From Sphingomonas sp. (GTDB lineage Bacteria; Pseudomonadota; Alphaproteobacteria; Sphingomonadales; Sphingomonadaceae), in assembly GCF_017744835.1 (NCBI RefSeq), contig NZ_JAGIAM010000003.1, positions 434,001 through 498,000 of the forward strand: a DNA stretch of 64,000 nt, read 5' to 3'. The stretch's first letter is position 1. Each line of letters starts with the position of its first letter. Below are positions 10,362 through 18,128 of the stretch, in pieces. Below the pieces are notes generated by a model. The model ran no database searches. It had not been told where the DNA came from and saw nothing but the letters and a program-made list of their open reading frames with translations. A program made the translations under genes and the position numbers.

Positions 10362-11591
10362 TCAGCGTTCCAGCGCCGAATAGATCATCGTCTTGAGCTC
10401 GCGCCGGATCGGGTAGAGCATCGAGGGCGAGAACTGGGTCATGAAGACCATCGAGATGCGCTCGACCGGATCGACGAAGAACGCCGTCGAGAACATGCCG
10501 CCCCAGTAGAATTCGCCCACCGACCCCGGCATCATCGTCCGCGCCACGTCGGTGGTGACTGCGAAGCCCAGCCCGAAGCCGACGCCCGCGTTGGTCGTCT
10601 CGCTGAACAGCGCGCGCGACATGGCCGCGAGGTCCGAACCGCCGGGCAGATGGTTGGTCGTCATCAGCTCGATCGTCTTGGGGCTGACGAGGCGCGTGCC
10701 GTCGAGCGCGCCCTTGTTCAGGAGCATGGTGTTGAAGCGATGATAGTCGAGCGCGGTCGATACCAGCCCTCCGCCCCCCGAGACCAGCCGCGGGAATTTC
10801 GCCCAGGCCGATTCCGCGCCGCGATCGTAGAGCCTGGGGCGCTTGTCCGGTCCCAGCGTCCAACAGTCGCCGAGCCGGTCGAGCTTGTCCGCGGGCACCT
10901 GGAAGAAGGTGTCGTGCATTCCCAGCGGCGCGAAGATGCGCATCTCGAAGAAGCGGTCGAGCGACATGCCCGAGAGGCGCTCGACCACCGCGCCCAGCAC
11001 GTCGGTCGATACCGAATAATTCCACTCGGTGCCGGGGGAGAATTCAAGCGGCAGCTTGCCCAGCGCGACGACGAATTCGTCCAGCGTCAGGTTGCCGTGC
11101 CAATTCTCGATCCGTCCCTCGCGATAGGCCGCGTCGACATTGGTGCGGTTCTGGAAACTGTAGGTGAGCCCCGAGGTGTGCCGAAGCAGGTCGATCATCC
11201 GCATCGGTTCGGCGGTGGGTCGCGTCGCGAACGGCACGCCGCCCCCGCCGCCGGCATAGACGCCGAGCCCCTTGAGCTCGGGCAATATGTGATGGACCGG
11301 CGTGTCGAGCGCGACCTTCGCCTCCTCGACCAGCATCATGAACGCCAGGCTGGTTACCGGCTTGGTCATCGAGGCGATGCGGAACAGCGTGGACTCGTCT
11401 ACGGGAGCTCCGCCTTCGCGCGCGGGGCCCTGGTGCGAGAAATGGACGATCTCGCCGTCGCGCGCGATCAGCAGCTGAGCATGGGGGAGCTTGCCCGAGT
11501 CGAGATAGCGCTCCTTGACCAGCGCATCGATCCGCGCCAGCCGCGCGGCCGAGAATCCATGGCTTTCGGGCGTGGCGGCCGGGGTGCTCAG
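10362..11591 (-). CDS. Serine hydrolase (beta-lactamase family), apparent CTG start
   Basis: Likely 409 residues. The catalytic S-x-x-K is SMTK. The first in-frame ATG (11369) encodes the Met of that motif, so starting there would delete the active-site Ser; the true start must be upstream. From 11591 the frame reads STPAATPESHGFSAARLARI, a normal N-terminus for this family, but the only start-like codon there is CTG. No in-frame ATG, GTG or TTG exists between 11591 and 11369. An out-of-frame ATG-CCC-TGA overlaps the CTG, behind an AGAGAGG ribosome site. Other motifs are NYSVSTDVLG (Tyr motif) and GEFYWGG. A one-base deletion or sequencing error at the start is the alternative. Confidence 0.85.
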   Translation of the reverse strand: MSTPAATPESHGFSAARLARIDALVKERYLDSGKLPHAQLLIARDGEIVHFSHQGPAREGGAPVDESTLFRIASMTKPVTSLAFMMLVEEAKVALDTPVHHILPELKGLGVYAGGGGGVPFATRPTAEPMRMIDLLRHTSGLTYSFQNRTNVDAAYREGRIENWHGNLTLDEFVVALGKLPLEFSPGTEWNYSVSTDVLGAVVERLSGMSLDRFFEMRIFAPLGMHDTFFQVPADKLDRLGDCWTLGPDKRPRLYDRGAESAWAKFPRLVSGGGGLVSTALDYHRFNTMLLNKGALDGTRLVSPKTIELMTTNHLPGGSDLAAMSRALFSETTNAGVGFGLGFAVTTDVARTMMPGSVGEFYWGGMFSTAFFVDPVERISMVFMTQFSPSMLYPIRRELKTMIYSALER

Positions 11592-11747
11592 GGCATACCT
11601 CTCTTTCGAATCGTGTCCGTCCCATGTCCGGGCGGGCTTGCCTATCTATTGCCTTGAGCGCGGCGCGAATCAACACTAACGTTGGGGCTGCGGGAGGCTT
11701 TCGCGGCCAAACCCGACATTCGGAAAAGACAACGGAGAGACCGCGCC

Positions 11748-13478
11748 TTGGCCCTCGACCCGATCGTGCCGCTGGACCCCGATTGGCCCAGAATGTCGCT
11801 GGAACAGGCCAGGGCGCTGCTCACCGCGCCCGGCGCGCGCTTCGAGATGGAGACGGTGGAGATCCGCGGCGTGCCGACGCGGGTGTGGAAGAACGCGCCG
11901 CCCTCGCTCGCCGCGCTCCAGCAGCTGGTGCGCGCCTATGGCGAGCGCGTCTTCACCATCTATGAGGACGAGCGCGTCACCTACGAAGCCAATTACCGCG
12001 CGGTCTGCCATCTGGCGGGCAAGCTCGCGGAAATGGGAGTGGGCAAGGGGGACCGCGTCGCGCTGGCGATGCGCAACCTGCCCGAATGGCCGACGATCTT
12101 CTTCGCGATCGCCAGCCTGGGTGCGATCGTCGTGCCGCTCAATGCCTGGTGGACCGGCGGCGAGCTCGAATATGGCCTGCGCGATTCGGGTGCGCGCCTG
12201 CTGTTCGTCGATGCCGAGCGGCACGAGCGGCTCAAGCATTGCTACGAGGACCTTGCCGGGCTCGACCGCGTGGTGGTGAGCCGCGCCGGCGACGCGCCCG
12301 GCGGCAAGGCGGTGCGGCTCGAGGCGCTGATCGGACGAACCGCGGACTGGGCGGCGCTGCCCGACATTTCCTTTCCCCAGGCCGAAATCGCGCCCGACGA
12401 CGACGCGACGATCTTCTACACGAGCGGCACCACCGGATCACCCAAGGGCGCGCTCGGCACGCACCGCAACATCGTCACCAACATTCTCTCGGGCGGCTAT
12501 TCGGCCGCGCGCACGCTGCTGCGCCGGGGCGAGACGCCGCCCGCGGTGCCCGATCACAAGACCTCGCTTCTGGTGATCCCGCTCTTCCATGTGACGGCGT
12601 GCAGCGCGGGGCTGATGTCGATGATGGCGGCAGGCGCGACGATCGTCTTCATGCGCCGCTGGGATACGGTGCAGGCGATGGAGATCATCCAGCGCGAGCG
12701 CGTCAACATGACCGGTGGCGTGCCGACGATCGCCTGGCAGCTGCTCGAGCATCCCGAGCGCCACAACTATGACCTCTCGAGCCTGGAGAGCATCGCCTAT
12801 GGCGGCGCCCCCTCGGCGCCCGAGCTGGTCAAGCGCATCCACGAAGAGTTCGGCGCGCTCCCGGGCAACGGCTGGGGGATGACCGAGACGATGGCGACGG
12901 TGACCAGCCATTCGGCTGAGGATTATCTGGCGCGCCCGACCAGCGCCGGGCTGCCCGTCGCGACCGCCGACCTCAAGATCATGACGCTGGAGGGTGACCG
13001 CGAATTGCCCGTCGGCGAAGTCGGCGAGCTCTGGGCGCGCGGGCCGATGATCGTGAAGGGCTATTGGAACAAGCCCGAGGCGACCGCCGAAACCTTCGTC
13101 GACGGCTGGGTGCGCACCGGCGACCTGGCGAGGCTCGACGAGGAGGGTTTCCTCTATATCGTCGACCGCGCCAAGGACATGGTGATCCGCGGCGGGGAGA
13201 ACATCTATTCGTCCGAAGTCGAGGACGTGCTCTACGCGCATCCGGCGGTGACCGACTGCGCGCTGGTCGGCATCCCCCACAAGATCCTGGGCGAGGAGCC
13301 CGCGGCGGTGGTGCATCTCGCGCCGGGCGCAGAGGCGTCCGAAGCCGAGCTGCAGGACTGGGTTCGCGCGCGGATCGCGGCTTTCAAGGTGCCGGTGGCG
13401 ATCCGCTTCGTCGAGGCGACGCTGCCGCGCAATGCGAACGGGAAGATATTGAAGACCGAGCTGAAGGGGCTGTTCTGA
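11748..13478 (+). CDS. Acyl-CoA synthetase (AMP-forming, class I adenylate-forming)
   Basis: 576 residues starting at TTG 11748, which is preceded by GGAGAG with eight bases of spacing; another TTG at 11682 is less well supported. It has all the core motifs: FYTSGTTGSPKGALGTHRN (P-loop), YGGAPSAPELV, GWGMTETMATV, GWVRTGDLARLDEEGFLYI with the adenylate-binding Asp, DRAKDMVIRGGENIYSSEVE (hinge), and PRNANGKILKTEL with the catalytic Lys. It activates a carboxylic acid to its CoA ester via an acyl-AMP, and its place beside beta-oxidation genes points to fatty acids. Divergent from the serine hydrolase at 11591 with about 155 bp between them. Confidence 0.93.
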   Translation: MALDPIVPLDPDWPRMSLEQARALLTAPGARFEMETVEIRGVPTRVWKNAPPSLAALQQLVRAYGERVFTIYEDERVTYEANYRAVCHLAGKLAEMGVGKGDRVALAMRNLPEWPTIFFAIASLGAIVVPLNAWWTGGELEYGLRDSGARLLFVDAERHERLKHCYEDLAGLDRVVVSRAGDAPGGKAVRLEALIGRTADWAALPDISFPQAEIAPDDDATIFYTSGTTGSPKGALGTHRNIVTNILSGGYSAARTLLRRGETPPAVPDHKTSLLVIPLFHVTACSAGLMSMMAAGATIVFMRRWDTVQAMEIIQRERVNMTGGVPTIAWQLLEHPERHNYDLSSLESIAYGGAPSAPELVKRIHEEFGALPGNGWGMTETMATVTSHSAEDYLARPTSAGLPVATADLKIMTLEGDRELPVGEVGELWARGPMIVKGYWNKPEATAETFVDGWVRTGDLARLDEEGFLYIVDRAKDMVIRGGENIYSSEVEDVLYAHPAVTDCALVGIPHKILGEEPAAVVHLAPGAEASEAELQDWVRARIAAFKVPVAIRFVEATLPRNANGKILKTELKGLF

Positions 13479-13489
13479 CAGGGGTGATC

Positions 13490-13514
13490 TTGCCAATTTT
13501 TGCCATTGATGGCA
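13490..13514. promoter_or_regulatory. Putative ParD operator upstream of parDE
   Basis: TGCCAT-TG-ATGGCA (13501-13514) is a perfect palindrome, preceded by a second half-site TTGCCA at 13490 that repeats TTGCCA at 13500 with a 10-bp period, one helical turn. It ends 10 bp before the parD start. ParD-type antitoxins bind palindromes over their own promoter, so autoregulation is likely; this is inferred. Confidence 0.6.
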
Positions 13515-13524
13515 TGTTGCGCGC

Positions 13525-13764
13525 ATGGCTACGATGAACATTTCGCTGCCCGATGTGCTCAAATCCTTCGTCGACGAGCAGGTCGCGGACCGCGGTTATG
13601 GCACGAGCAGCGAGTATGTCCGCGAACTGATCCGACGCGAGCGCGACAAGGAAGAATTGCGGACGATGCTGTTGGCCGGCGCCAATTCCGGGCCTGGCCG
13701 GCTGGTTGACGATGCCTACTTCGCCGAGCTGCGGGCACTGGCGCGGGACGAAGCGGCGGAGTGA
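13525..13764 (+). CDS. parD: ParD-family antitoxin (type II TA)
   Basis: 79 residues. The N-terminus MATMNISLPDVLKSFVDEQV is the ribbon-helix-helix DNA-binding segment of ParD/CopG proteins. YGTSSEYVRELIRRE is the second helix, with the typical G-x-x-S-x-Y-V-R pattern. The C-terminal part is acidic and would wrap around the toxin. Its stop overlaps the GTG start of the toxin gene by four bases, the normal arrangement for a ParDE operon. A palindrome lies directly upstream. Confidence 0.9.
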   Translation: MATMNISLPDVLKSFVDEQVADRGYGTSSEYVRELIRRERDKEELRTMLLAGANSGPGRLVDDAYFAELRALARDEAAE

Positions 13765-14084
13765 AGCCCAAGCCGCTGCGAATTCTGCCCCAAGCGCAGG
13801 ACGATATTGCAGGCGCAGTGGCTTTCTATCGTCATGAGGCCGGCGGGGATGTGGCGTTGCGCCTCGTGGAAGCAGTTGCCCAGCAGCTCGAAGCGATAGC
13901 GCAAAGTCCCGGGCTTGGTTCGCTGCGTTATGCCGTGGTCTTGCGCATCGATGGCCTGCGTTGCGCGAGACCCGGGCGCTTCCCCTATCTGCTATTCTAT
14001 CTGGAGGGCCCGGAGGAGATCCAGGTCTGGCGAATGCTCCACAATCGGCGCGACATCCCCGCGACGCTGCAGGAAAGCGATTGA
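13761..14084 (+). CDS. parE: ParE/RelE-superfamily toxin
   Basis: 107 residues beginning at GTG 13761 in a GTGA overlap with parD. The sequence PQAQDDIAGAVAFYRHEAG, then FPYLLFYLEGPEEIQVWRMLHNRRDIP, matches the RelE/ParE fold; the closing H-x-R-R-D-I-P is the typical end of ParE. ParE toxins poison DNA gyrase, but single members differ, so the target is inferred. The module sits between an acyl-CoA synthetase and glpK with no other mobile genes. It is convergent with glpK, with 13 bp between the stops. Confidence 0.88.
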   Translation: MKPKPLRILPQAQDDIAGAVAFYRHEAGGDVALRLVEAVAQQLEAIAQSPGLGSLRYAVVLRIDGLRCARPGRFPYLLFYLEGPEEIQVWRMLHNRRDIPATLQESD

Positions 14085-14097
14085 GCGCCTCGATCGG

Positions 14098-15576
14098 TTA
14101 GCTGCGGATCACGCCTTCCACGGCGTGCTTCCAGCCTTGGAGACGTGCCTCGCGAGCACTGACATCGAGGCCCGGCTCGAACACCGTACCCGTACCCCGC
14201 ATCGCCGCTGCTTCCTCCAGCCCGGCGAACATCCCGCAGCCGACGCCCGCGAGCATCGCCGCGCCCAGCGCGGTCGTTTCGGCGAAGTCGGGGCGGTCCA
14301 CCGGGATTCCGAGGATGTCGGCGAGGTCCCGCGCGATCCAGTCGTTGGCCACCATGCCGCCGTCTATGCGCAGCCGCGCCCAGTCGGCGCCGTCGGCCCA
14401 GAAGGCCTGTTTGAGGTCGTGGCTCTGGTGGGCCATCGCCTCGAGCGCGGCGCGGACGATGTGCGCACGGGTGGTGGCGAAGCTGAGGCCGGTGAGCGCG
14501 GCGCGCGCCTCGGGTTCCCACCAGGGTGCGCCCAGGCCGCTGAGCGCCGGCACCAGATAGGCGCCGCCATTGTCGAGGACCGAGCGGGCGAGCGCCTCGG
14601 TCTCGGGGGCGGTGGCGATCAGACCCACCGAGTCGCGCAGCCACTGGATCAGGCTGCCCGCGACGAACACCGCGCCTTCGATCGCATAGGTGCGGCGCCC
14701 GCCGAGCTGCCACAGCACGGTCGCGAGCAGGCGGTTCTTCGATGAAGGCGGGGCGGTGCCGGCATTGGCGAGGATGAACGCGCCGGTGCCATAGGTCGCC
14801 TTGGTCTCGCCCCTGGCGAGGCAGGCCTGGCCGATCGTCGCTGCCTGCTGGTCGCCGGCCAGCCCGCAGATCGGGATCGCGCCGCCGAACAGGCTGGTGG
14901 TGCCGAAGCGGCCGGCGCAGTCGACGATCTCGGGCAGCGCGTCGCGCGGGGCGGAGAACATGGCGAGCAGCCCGTCGCTCCAGCCGCCTGAGCCGAGGCC
15001 CATCAGCAGCGTGCGCGAGGCGTTGGTCGCGTCGGTGACGTGGAGGCCGCCCCGATTCTCTTTGGCGGTAAGCTTCCACACCAGCCAGCTCTCGATCGTG
15101 CCGATCGCGAGTCGATCGCCGGCTTCGCGCAGCTGCGGCCAGTTGGCCATCGCCCAGGCGATCTTGGTGCCGGAGAAATAGGGGTCGAGCAGCAGCCCGG
15201 TGCGCGCCTGGACGCCCGGCTCCTCGCCGGCCTCGCGCCATTCGCGGCACATCGCGGCGGTGCGCCGGTCCTGCCAGACGATCGCGGGGGCGAGCGGCTC
15301 GCCGGTGGTCTTGTCCCAGAAGACGATCGTCTCGCGCTGGTTGGTGATGCCGATCGCGGCGATGGCGTCCGCGCCGCCGGCCTTCTCGACCATCGTCGCG
15401 GCGCAGGCGCGGGTCCGCTCCCAGATCTCGGCCGCGTCATGCTCGACCAGCCCAGGTGCGGGATAATGCTGGGTCAGCTCCGCGGCCTGCCAGCCCAGGC
15501 ACTTGCCCGAAGGCTCGAACAGCATCGCGCGAGTGGAGGTGGTGCCTTCGTCGATGACCAGCAGCAGTTCGCCCAT
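14098..15576 (-). CDS. glpK: Glycerol kinase
   Basis: 492 residues, the normal length for GlpK of the FGGY family. It starts with LVIDEGTTSTRAMLF (phosphate 1 motif) and has GITNQRETIVFWDKTTGEPL and AIVWQDRRT (glycerol binding), GLAGDQQAATIGQ, and GETKATYGTGAFILANAG (phosphate 2). It phosphorylates glycerol to sn-glycerol 3-phosphate with ATP. No glpF or glpD gene is adjacent. ATG 15576 starts the conserved core a few residues in, so the start is secure. Confidence 0.96.
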   Translation of the reverse strand: MGELLLVIDEGTTSTRAMLFEPSGKCLGWQAAELTQHYPAPGLVEHDAAEIWERTRACAATMVEKAGGADAIAAIGITNQRETIVFWDKTTGEPLAPAIVWQDRRTAAMCREWREAGEEPGVQARTGLLLDPYFSGTKIAWAMANWPQLREAGDRLAIGTIESWLVWKLTAKENRGGLHVTDATNASRTLLMGLGSGGWSDGLLAMFSAPRDALPEIVDCAGRFGTTSLFGGAIPICGLAGDQQAATIGQACLARGETKATYGTGAFILANAGTAPPSSKNRLLATVLWQLGGRRTYAIEGAVFVAGSLIQWLRDSVGLIATAPETEALARSVLDNGGAYLVPALSGLGAPWWEPEARAALTGLSFATTRAHIVRAALEAMAHQSHDLKQAFWADGADWARLRIDGGMVANDWIARDLADILGIPVDRPDFAETTALGAAMLAGVGCGMFAGLEEAAAMRGTGTVFEPGLDVSAREARLQGWKHAVEGVIRS

Positions 15577-15703
15577 GCGGCGCAGGCTAGCCCGGAAGAT
15601 TGCGCATTAACAATGGCTAACGGGTGCGTTCAGGGGCGCTCCACGCGACTCGTGGCACAAGCGTCTTCGATGGAGGCAGTCGAAGCCCCCGAAGGAGGAC
15701 GAG

Positions 15704-16096
15704 ATGAAGAAGCACCTGATCACCGCAGCGCTTGCCGCGAGCGTCACCATCGGCGGCATGGCTGCCACGCCGGCCGCGGCGCAGCGCTACGGCGGCGGCT
15801 ATTACGACGGCTATCAGCGCGACTATCGCGACGGGTACCGCGACGGCTATCGCCGCGATTACCGCCAGGGCTATCGCAGCTATCGCGACAACCGCTCGTA
15901 TCGCTATCGCTATCGTCGCTGCAGCGACGGCACCACGGGCACGATCCTGGGTGCGATCGCCGGCGGCCTGCTCGGCGGCGAGATCGGCCGCGGCAACTCG
16001 TGGCGGGGCCGCAGCACCACCGGCACGATCGTCGGTGCGGGCGTGGGTGCGCTCGCCGGCCGCGAGATCGAGCGGGGCGGCAGCCGCTGCCGCTAA
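15704..16096 (+). CDS. Secreted Tyr/Arg-rich glycine-zipper (2TM) protein
   Basis: 130 residues: a signal peptide (1-27, ending ATPAAAQ), then about 45 residues with strongly periodic Arg-Asp-Gly-Tyr composition (RDGYRDGYRRDYRQGYRS and similar), then two glycine-zipper segments, GTILGAIAGGLLGGEIG and GTIVGAGVGALAGREIE, and a Cys near each end of the zipper part. The zipper resembles outer-membrane or envelope-associated glycine-zipper 2TM/Rcc01698-type proteins. Function unknown. The Tyr/Arg stretch is highly basic and would be extracytoplasmic. A clear terminator follows the stop. GAAGGAGGACG precedes ATG 15704. Confidence 0.85.
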   Translation: MKKHLITAALAASVTIGGMAATPAAAQRYGGGYYDGYQRDYRDGYRDGYRRDYRQGYRSYRDNRSYRYRYRRCSDGTTGTILGAIAGGLLGGEIGRGNSWRGRSTTGTIVGAGVGALAGREIERGGSRCR

Positions 16097-16116
16097 TCTG
16101 CAGAAACATTCAGGAA

Positions 16117-16148
16117 AGGCGTCTGCGCTAAACCGCAGGCGCCTTTTT
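16117..16148 (+). terminator. Rho-independent terminator, probably shared with tRNA-Cys
   Basis: AGGCGTCTGCG, loop CTAAAC, CGCAGGCGCCT followed by TTTTT: an 11-bp stem with one G-T type mismatch, 20 bp after the glycine-zipper gene stop. Read on the other strand it lies just past the tRNA-Cys 3' end and also has a short T-run, so it may work in both directions. Confidence 0.85.
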
Positions 16149-16169
16149 CGTTTTGGGGGAACATGGAGA

Positions 16170-16243
16170 TGGAGGCCCGAGCCGGAATCGAACCGGCGTA
16201 TACGGATTTGCAGTCCGCTGCGTCACCACTCCGCCATCGGGCC
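16170..16243 (-). tRNA. tRNA-Cys (GCA)
   Basis: 74 nt including an encoded CCA. The acceptor arms GGCCCGA and TCGGGCC pair perfectly. The T-arm has GGTTCGATTCC, and the anticodon loop CTGCAAA carries GCA at 16211-16209, flanked by the stem GCGGA/TCCGT. The D-arm contains GGTGAC. All features fit cysteine tRNA. It is a single tRNA with no cluster, and no attachment-site duplicate or integrase is seen beside it. Confidence 0.95.
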
Positions 16244-16409
16244 ATCCGATATGGTGAGGCGCGCCAATGCGCTGCCGGATCGCCTCGTGTCAACTCCTAG
16301 GTTCAAGTCACGCCGACTGTGCCGTTATGAGGCGCATGCTCGGCGCATCGATTGCGGCGAGGGGAAGATTCGCTAATCATTACGGCTATAAACAATACCG
16401 GGGGGCATT

Positions 16410-16910
16410 GTGGTCGCAGACGAAAATTCGCCCGCAGGGCGTGCGGTTAGGGCATGGGACACGGTCGCGGAGCGGCCCGAGCTGCTGTCGCCGCCGCGCG
16501 ACGGCGCCTTTGCCGCAATCGCCGAGCTGGCCGCCAACCGCTGCGGCACCGCGATGGCGATCGTCAACCTGACCGATGCCGAGGGATTCTGGTCGGAAGC
16601 AGGCGGGGGTTCGCCCCGCCAGCCGGTGAGCACGTCGGTGTTCGTCCGCCCGGGCACGACTCCGCGCCACGCCGAGCCCGGCCTGCTCGCCGATCCCGAG
16701 ACTGCGATGGAGAATTCGGTGCCCTTCTACGCCGCCGTGCCGATCGCGGCGGGGGAGGGGCGCAAGCTCGGCATGCTCGCCGTGCTGGACGAGTCGGTCC
16801 GCGACATCGACGCGCCGACCATCGCCGACCTCAAGCTGCTCGCAAGGCTGGTGACCGAGTCGCTCGAGCTGCGCCTCACAGCCAAGGCCGAGCTCGAAGC
16901 GCGCGGCTAG
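16410..16910 (+). CDS. GAF-domain-like protein
   Basis: 166 residues from GTG 16410, with a G-rich ribosome site at 16400-16405. The pattern AFAAIAELAANRCGTAMAIV, FWSEAGG, NSVPFYAAVPI and KLGMLAVLDE, then a C-terminal helix DLKLLARLVTESLELRL, follows the strand and helix order of small GAF sensor domains. No kinase, HTH or cyclase output domain is present, so the protein would have to act through a partner. Its stop overlaps, tail to tail, the stop of the small gene on the other strand through a shared CTAG. The ligand is unknown. Confidence 0.75.
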   Translation: MVADENSPAGRAVRAWDTVAERPELLSPPRDGAFAAIAELAANRCGTAMAIVNLTDAEGFWSEAGGGSPRQPVSTSVFVRPGTTPRHAEPGLLADPETAMENSVPFYAAVPIAAGEGRKLGMLAVLDESVRDIDAPTIADLKLLARLVTESLELRLTAKAELEARG

Positions 16911-17203
16911 CCGCGGCCTGGGTGCCGGCGCTGCATCGCCTGGAGCGCCGCGAAGCCGCTCTGCGTGATCACCGTATCGCGGAAGCAGGGTGCGCCGTCG
17001 CGCATCACGATCGCCTCGTACATCACCAGGCCCGCGTCGCAGAGCGCTTCCATCACCGTCAGCAAGTGACGGTCGCCGTCGGGGCCGGTCAGCCCGAAGG
17101 CGAGGGCATCGGCGTCGCGGGGCGCCGGCCACCAGTCCACCAGATGCTCGAGCACCCGGCGCGCGATCGGCGAAACCAGAGGGTCGCTGCCCTGCTCCAT
17201 CAT
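16907..17203 (-). CDS. Small winged-helix-like hypothetical protein
   Basis: 98 residues. The pattern PIARRVLEHLVDWW, then TVMEALCDAGLVMYEAIV, a turn with MRDGAPCFRDTV, and a final ITQSGFAALQAMQ resembles the helix-HTH-wing-TxxGxxAL order of small MarR/PadR-like winged helices, but the match is weak and no family is claimed. Two closely spaced ATG codons start the frame, at 17203 and 17200. It is convergent with the GAF gene and divergent from the PCMT-like gene, with an intergenic palindrome at 17257 between the starts. Confidence 0.65.
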   Translation of the reverse strand: MMEQGSDPLVSPIARRVLEHLVDWWPAPRDADALAFGLTGPDGDRHLLTVMEALCDAGLVMYEAIVMRDGAPCFRDTVITQSGFAALQAMQRRHPGRG

Positions 17204-17256
17204 GCCTTTCCTGCGTTCAGCGTCCGCTGCGGCGTTAATCTTTCTTTACTCTGCCG

Positions 17257-17279
17257 TAACCTTTCTCAACAAAAGGTTA
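17257..17279. promoter_or_regulatory. 8-bp-arm palindrome in a divergent promoter region
   Basis: TAACCTTT, spacer CTCAACA, AAAGGTTA: perfect arms, A/T-rich against a GC-rich background, within the roughly 220-bp region between the winged-helix-like gene and the PCMT-like gene. It could be an operator for either gene. No T-run pattern makes it a clear terminator. Confidence 0.4.
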
Positions 17280-17430
17280 ACGCGAGGCGATCCCGGTGCC
17301 GCCAATCTGCGCCTTGTGGCGGCACCGGCGCAAGTCGCTTGGCGATCACGCTGCACCGCGATAGAAGCGCAACGACTTCAACAAGTGTATTGCGCAGCTA
17401 ATACGGCTGTGCCAGATAGCCGGAGTGATG

Positions 17431-18111
17431 ATGGCCCTTTCGGTCGACCCTGCGCCCGCCGAGGCGAACCGCTTCGAGGCGATGCGCCACGCCATGGTGG
17501 CGAGCCAGCTGCGCACCAACGCGGTCAACGACCCGCGTGTGGTCGAAGCGATGTCCAAGGTCCCGCGCGAAGCCTTTCTGCCGACCGAGCATCGCGCGAT
17601 CGCCTATCGCGACACGCTGCTGCCGCTCGTCGGCGGCCGGCGCCACAATTCGCCGCTCGCCACGGGCCGGCTGATCACCGAGGCGCAGGTCCAGTCGACC
17701 GACCATGTCCTGCTGGTCGGCGCAGCCGGGGGCTATGCCGCGGCGGTGCTCGCGCTGCTCGCCAAGTCGGTGGTGGCGCTGGAGGAAGAGGATGCGCTCG
17801 TCGCGATCGCGCGCGGCGGTCTCGCGGGGGAGGCGAAGGTCGAGCTGGTGCAGGGGCCGCTCGCGGCCGGCTGGCCGGCGGCTGCGCCCTATGACCTGCT
17901 CGTGATCGACGGCGCCGTCGAACATATCCCGGACACACTGGTCGAGCAGGTCAAAATCGGCGGCCGTGTCGTCACCGGCGTGATCGACCGGGGCGTGACC
18001 CGCCTCGCCAAGGGCCGCCGTACCGAAGGGGGCTTCGGCCTCCGCGATTTCCTCGATATCGAATGTGCCGAACTGCCTGGTTTCCGACGCCTACGGACCT
18101 TCCAATTCTGA
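17431..18111 (+). CDS. Protein-L-isoaspartate O-methyltransferase-like protein (divergent)
   Basis: About 226 residues. The N-terminus MRHAMVASQLRTNAVNDPRVVEAM and VPREAFLP match PCMT proteins, and YDLLVIDGAVEHIP, LVEQVKIGGRVV matches motifs II and III of the SAM fold. Motif I is altered: VLLVGAAGGYAAAVLA in place of the usual VLEIGTGSGY, and the substrate loop reads HNSPLATGRLITEA instead of the usual SQP-containing loop. It may not repair isoaspartate. GTG-ATG-ATG occur in a row from 17425; CGGAG is best spaced for 17431. Directly upstream of tolC (17-bp gap), an arrangement found in many alphaproteobacteria. Confidence 0.82.
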   Translation: MALSVDPAPAEANRFEAMRHAMVASQLRTNAVNDPRVVEAMSKVPREAFLPTEHRAIAYRDTLLPLVGGRRHNSPLATGRLITEAQVQSTDHVLLVGAAGGYAAAVLALLAKSVVALEEEDALVAIARGGLAGEAKVELVQGPLAAGWPAAAPYDLLVIDGAVEHIPDTLVEQVKIGGRVVTGVIDRGVTRLAKGRRTEGGFGLRDFLDIECAELPGFRRLRTFQF

Positions 18112-18128
18112 ACAAGAAGAAGACGCTG

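Noticed and set aside
10362-11369. Serine hydrolase starting at ATG 11369
   Set aside because: This start removes the catalytic Ser of SMTK; conserved family sequence continues upstream to 11591.
15780-15920. Tandem repeats that could look like a CRISPR array
   Set aside because: The repeats are in-frame Arg-Asp-Gly-Tyr codons inside a coding gene, with no spacer structure or cas genes.
16170-16243. tRNA-Cys as an integration site of a genomic island
   Set aside because: No repeated tRNA 3' end, integrase or composition change is seen within the window.
17235-17249. CtrA-like site TTAA-N7-TTAC
   Set aside because: One mismatch to the TTAA-N7-TTAA pattern in an A/T-rich stretch; such near-matches are expected by chance, and no second site is present.
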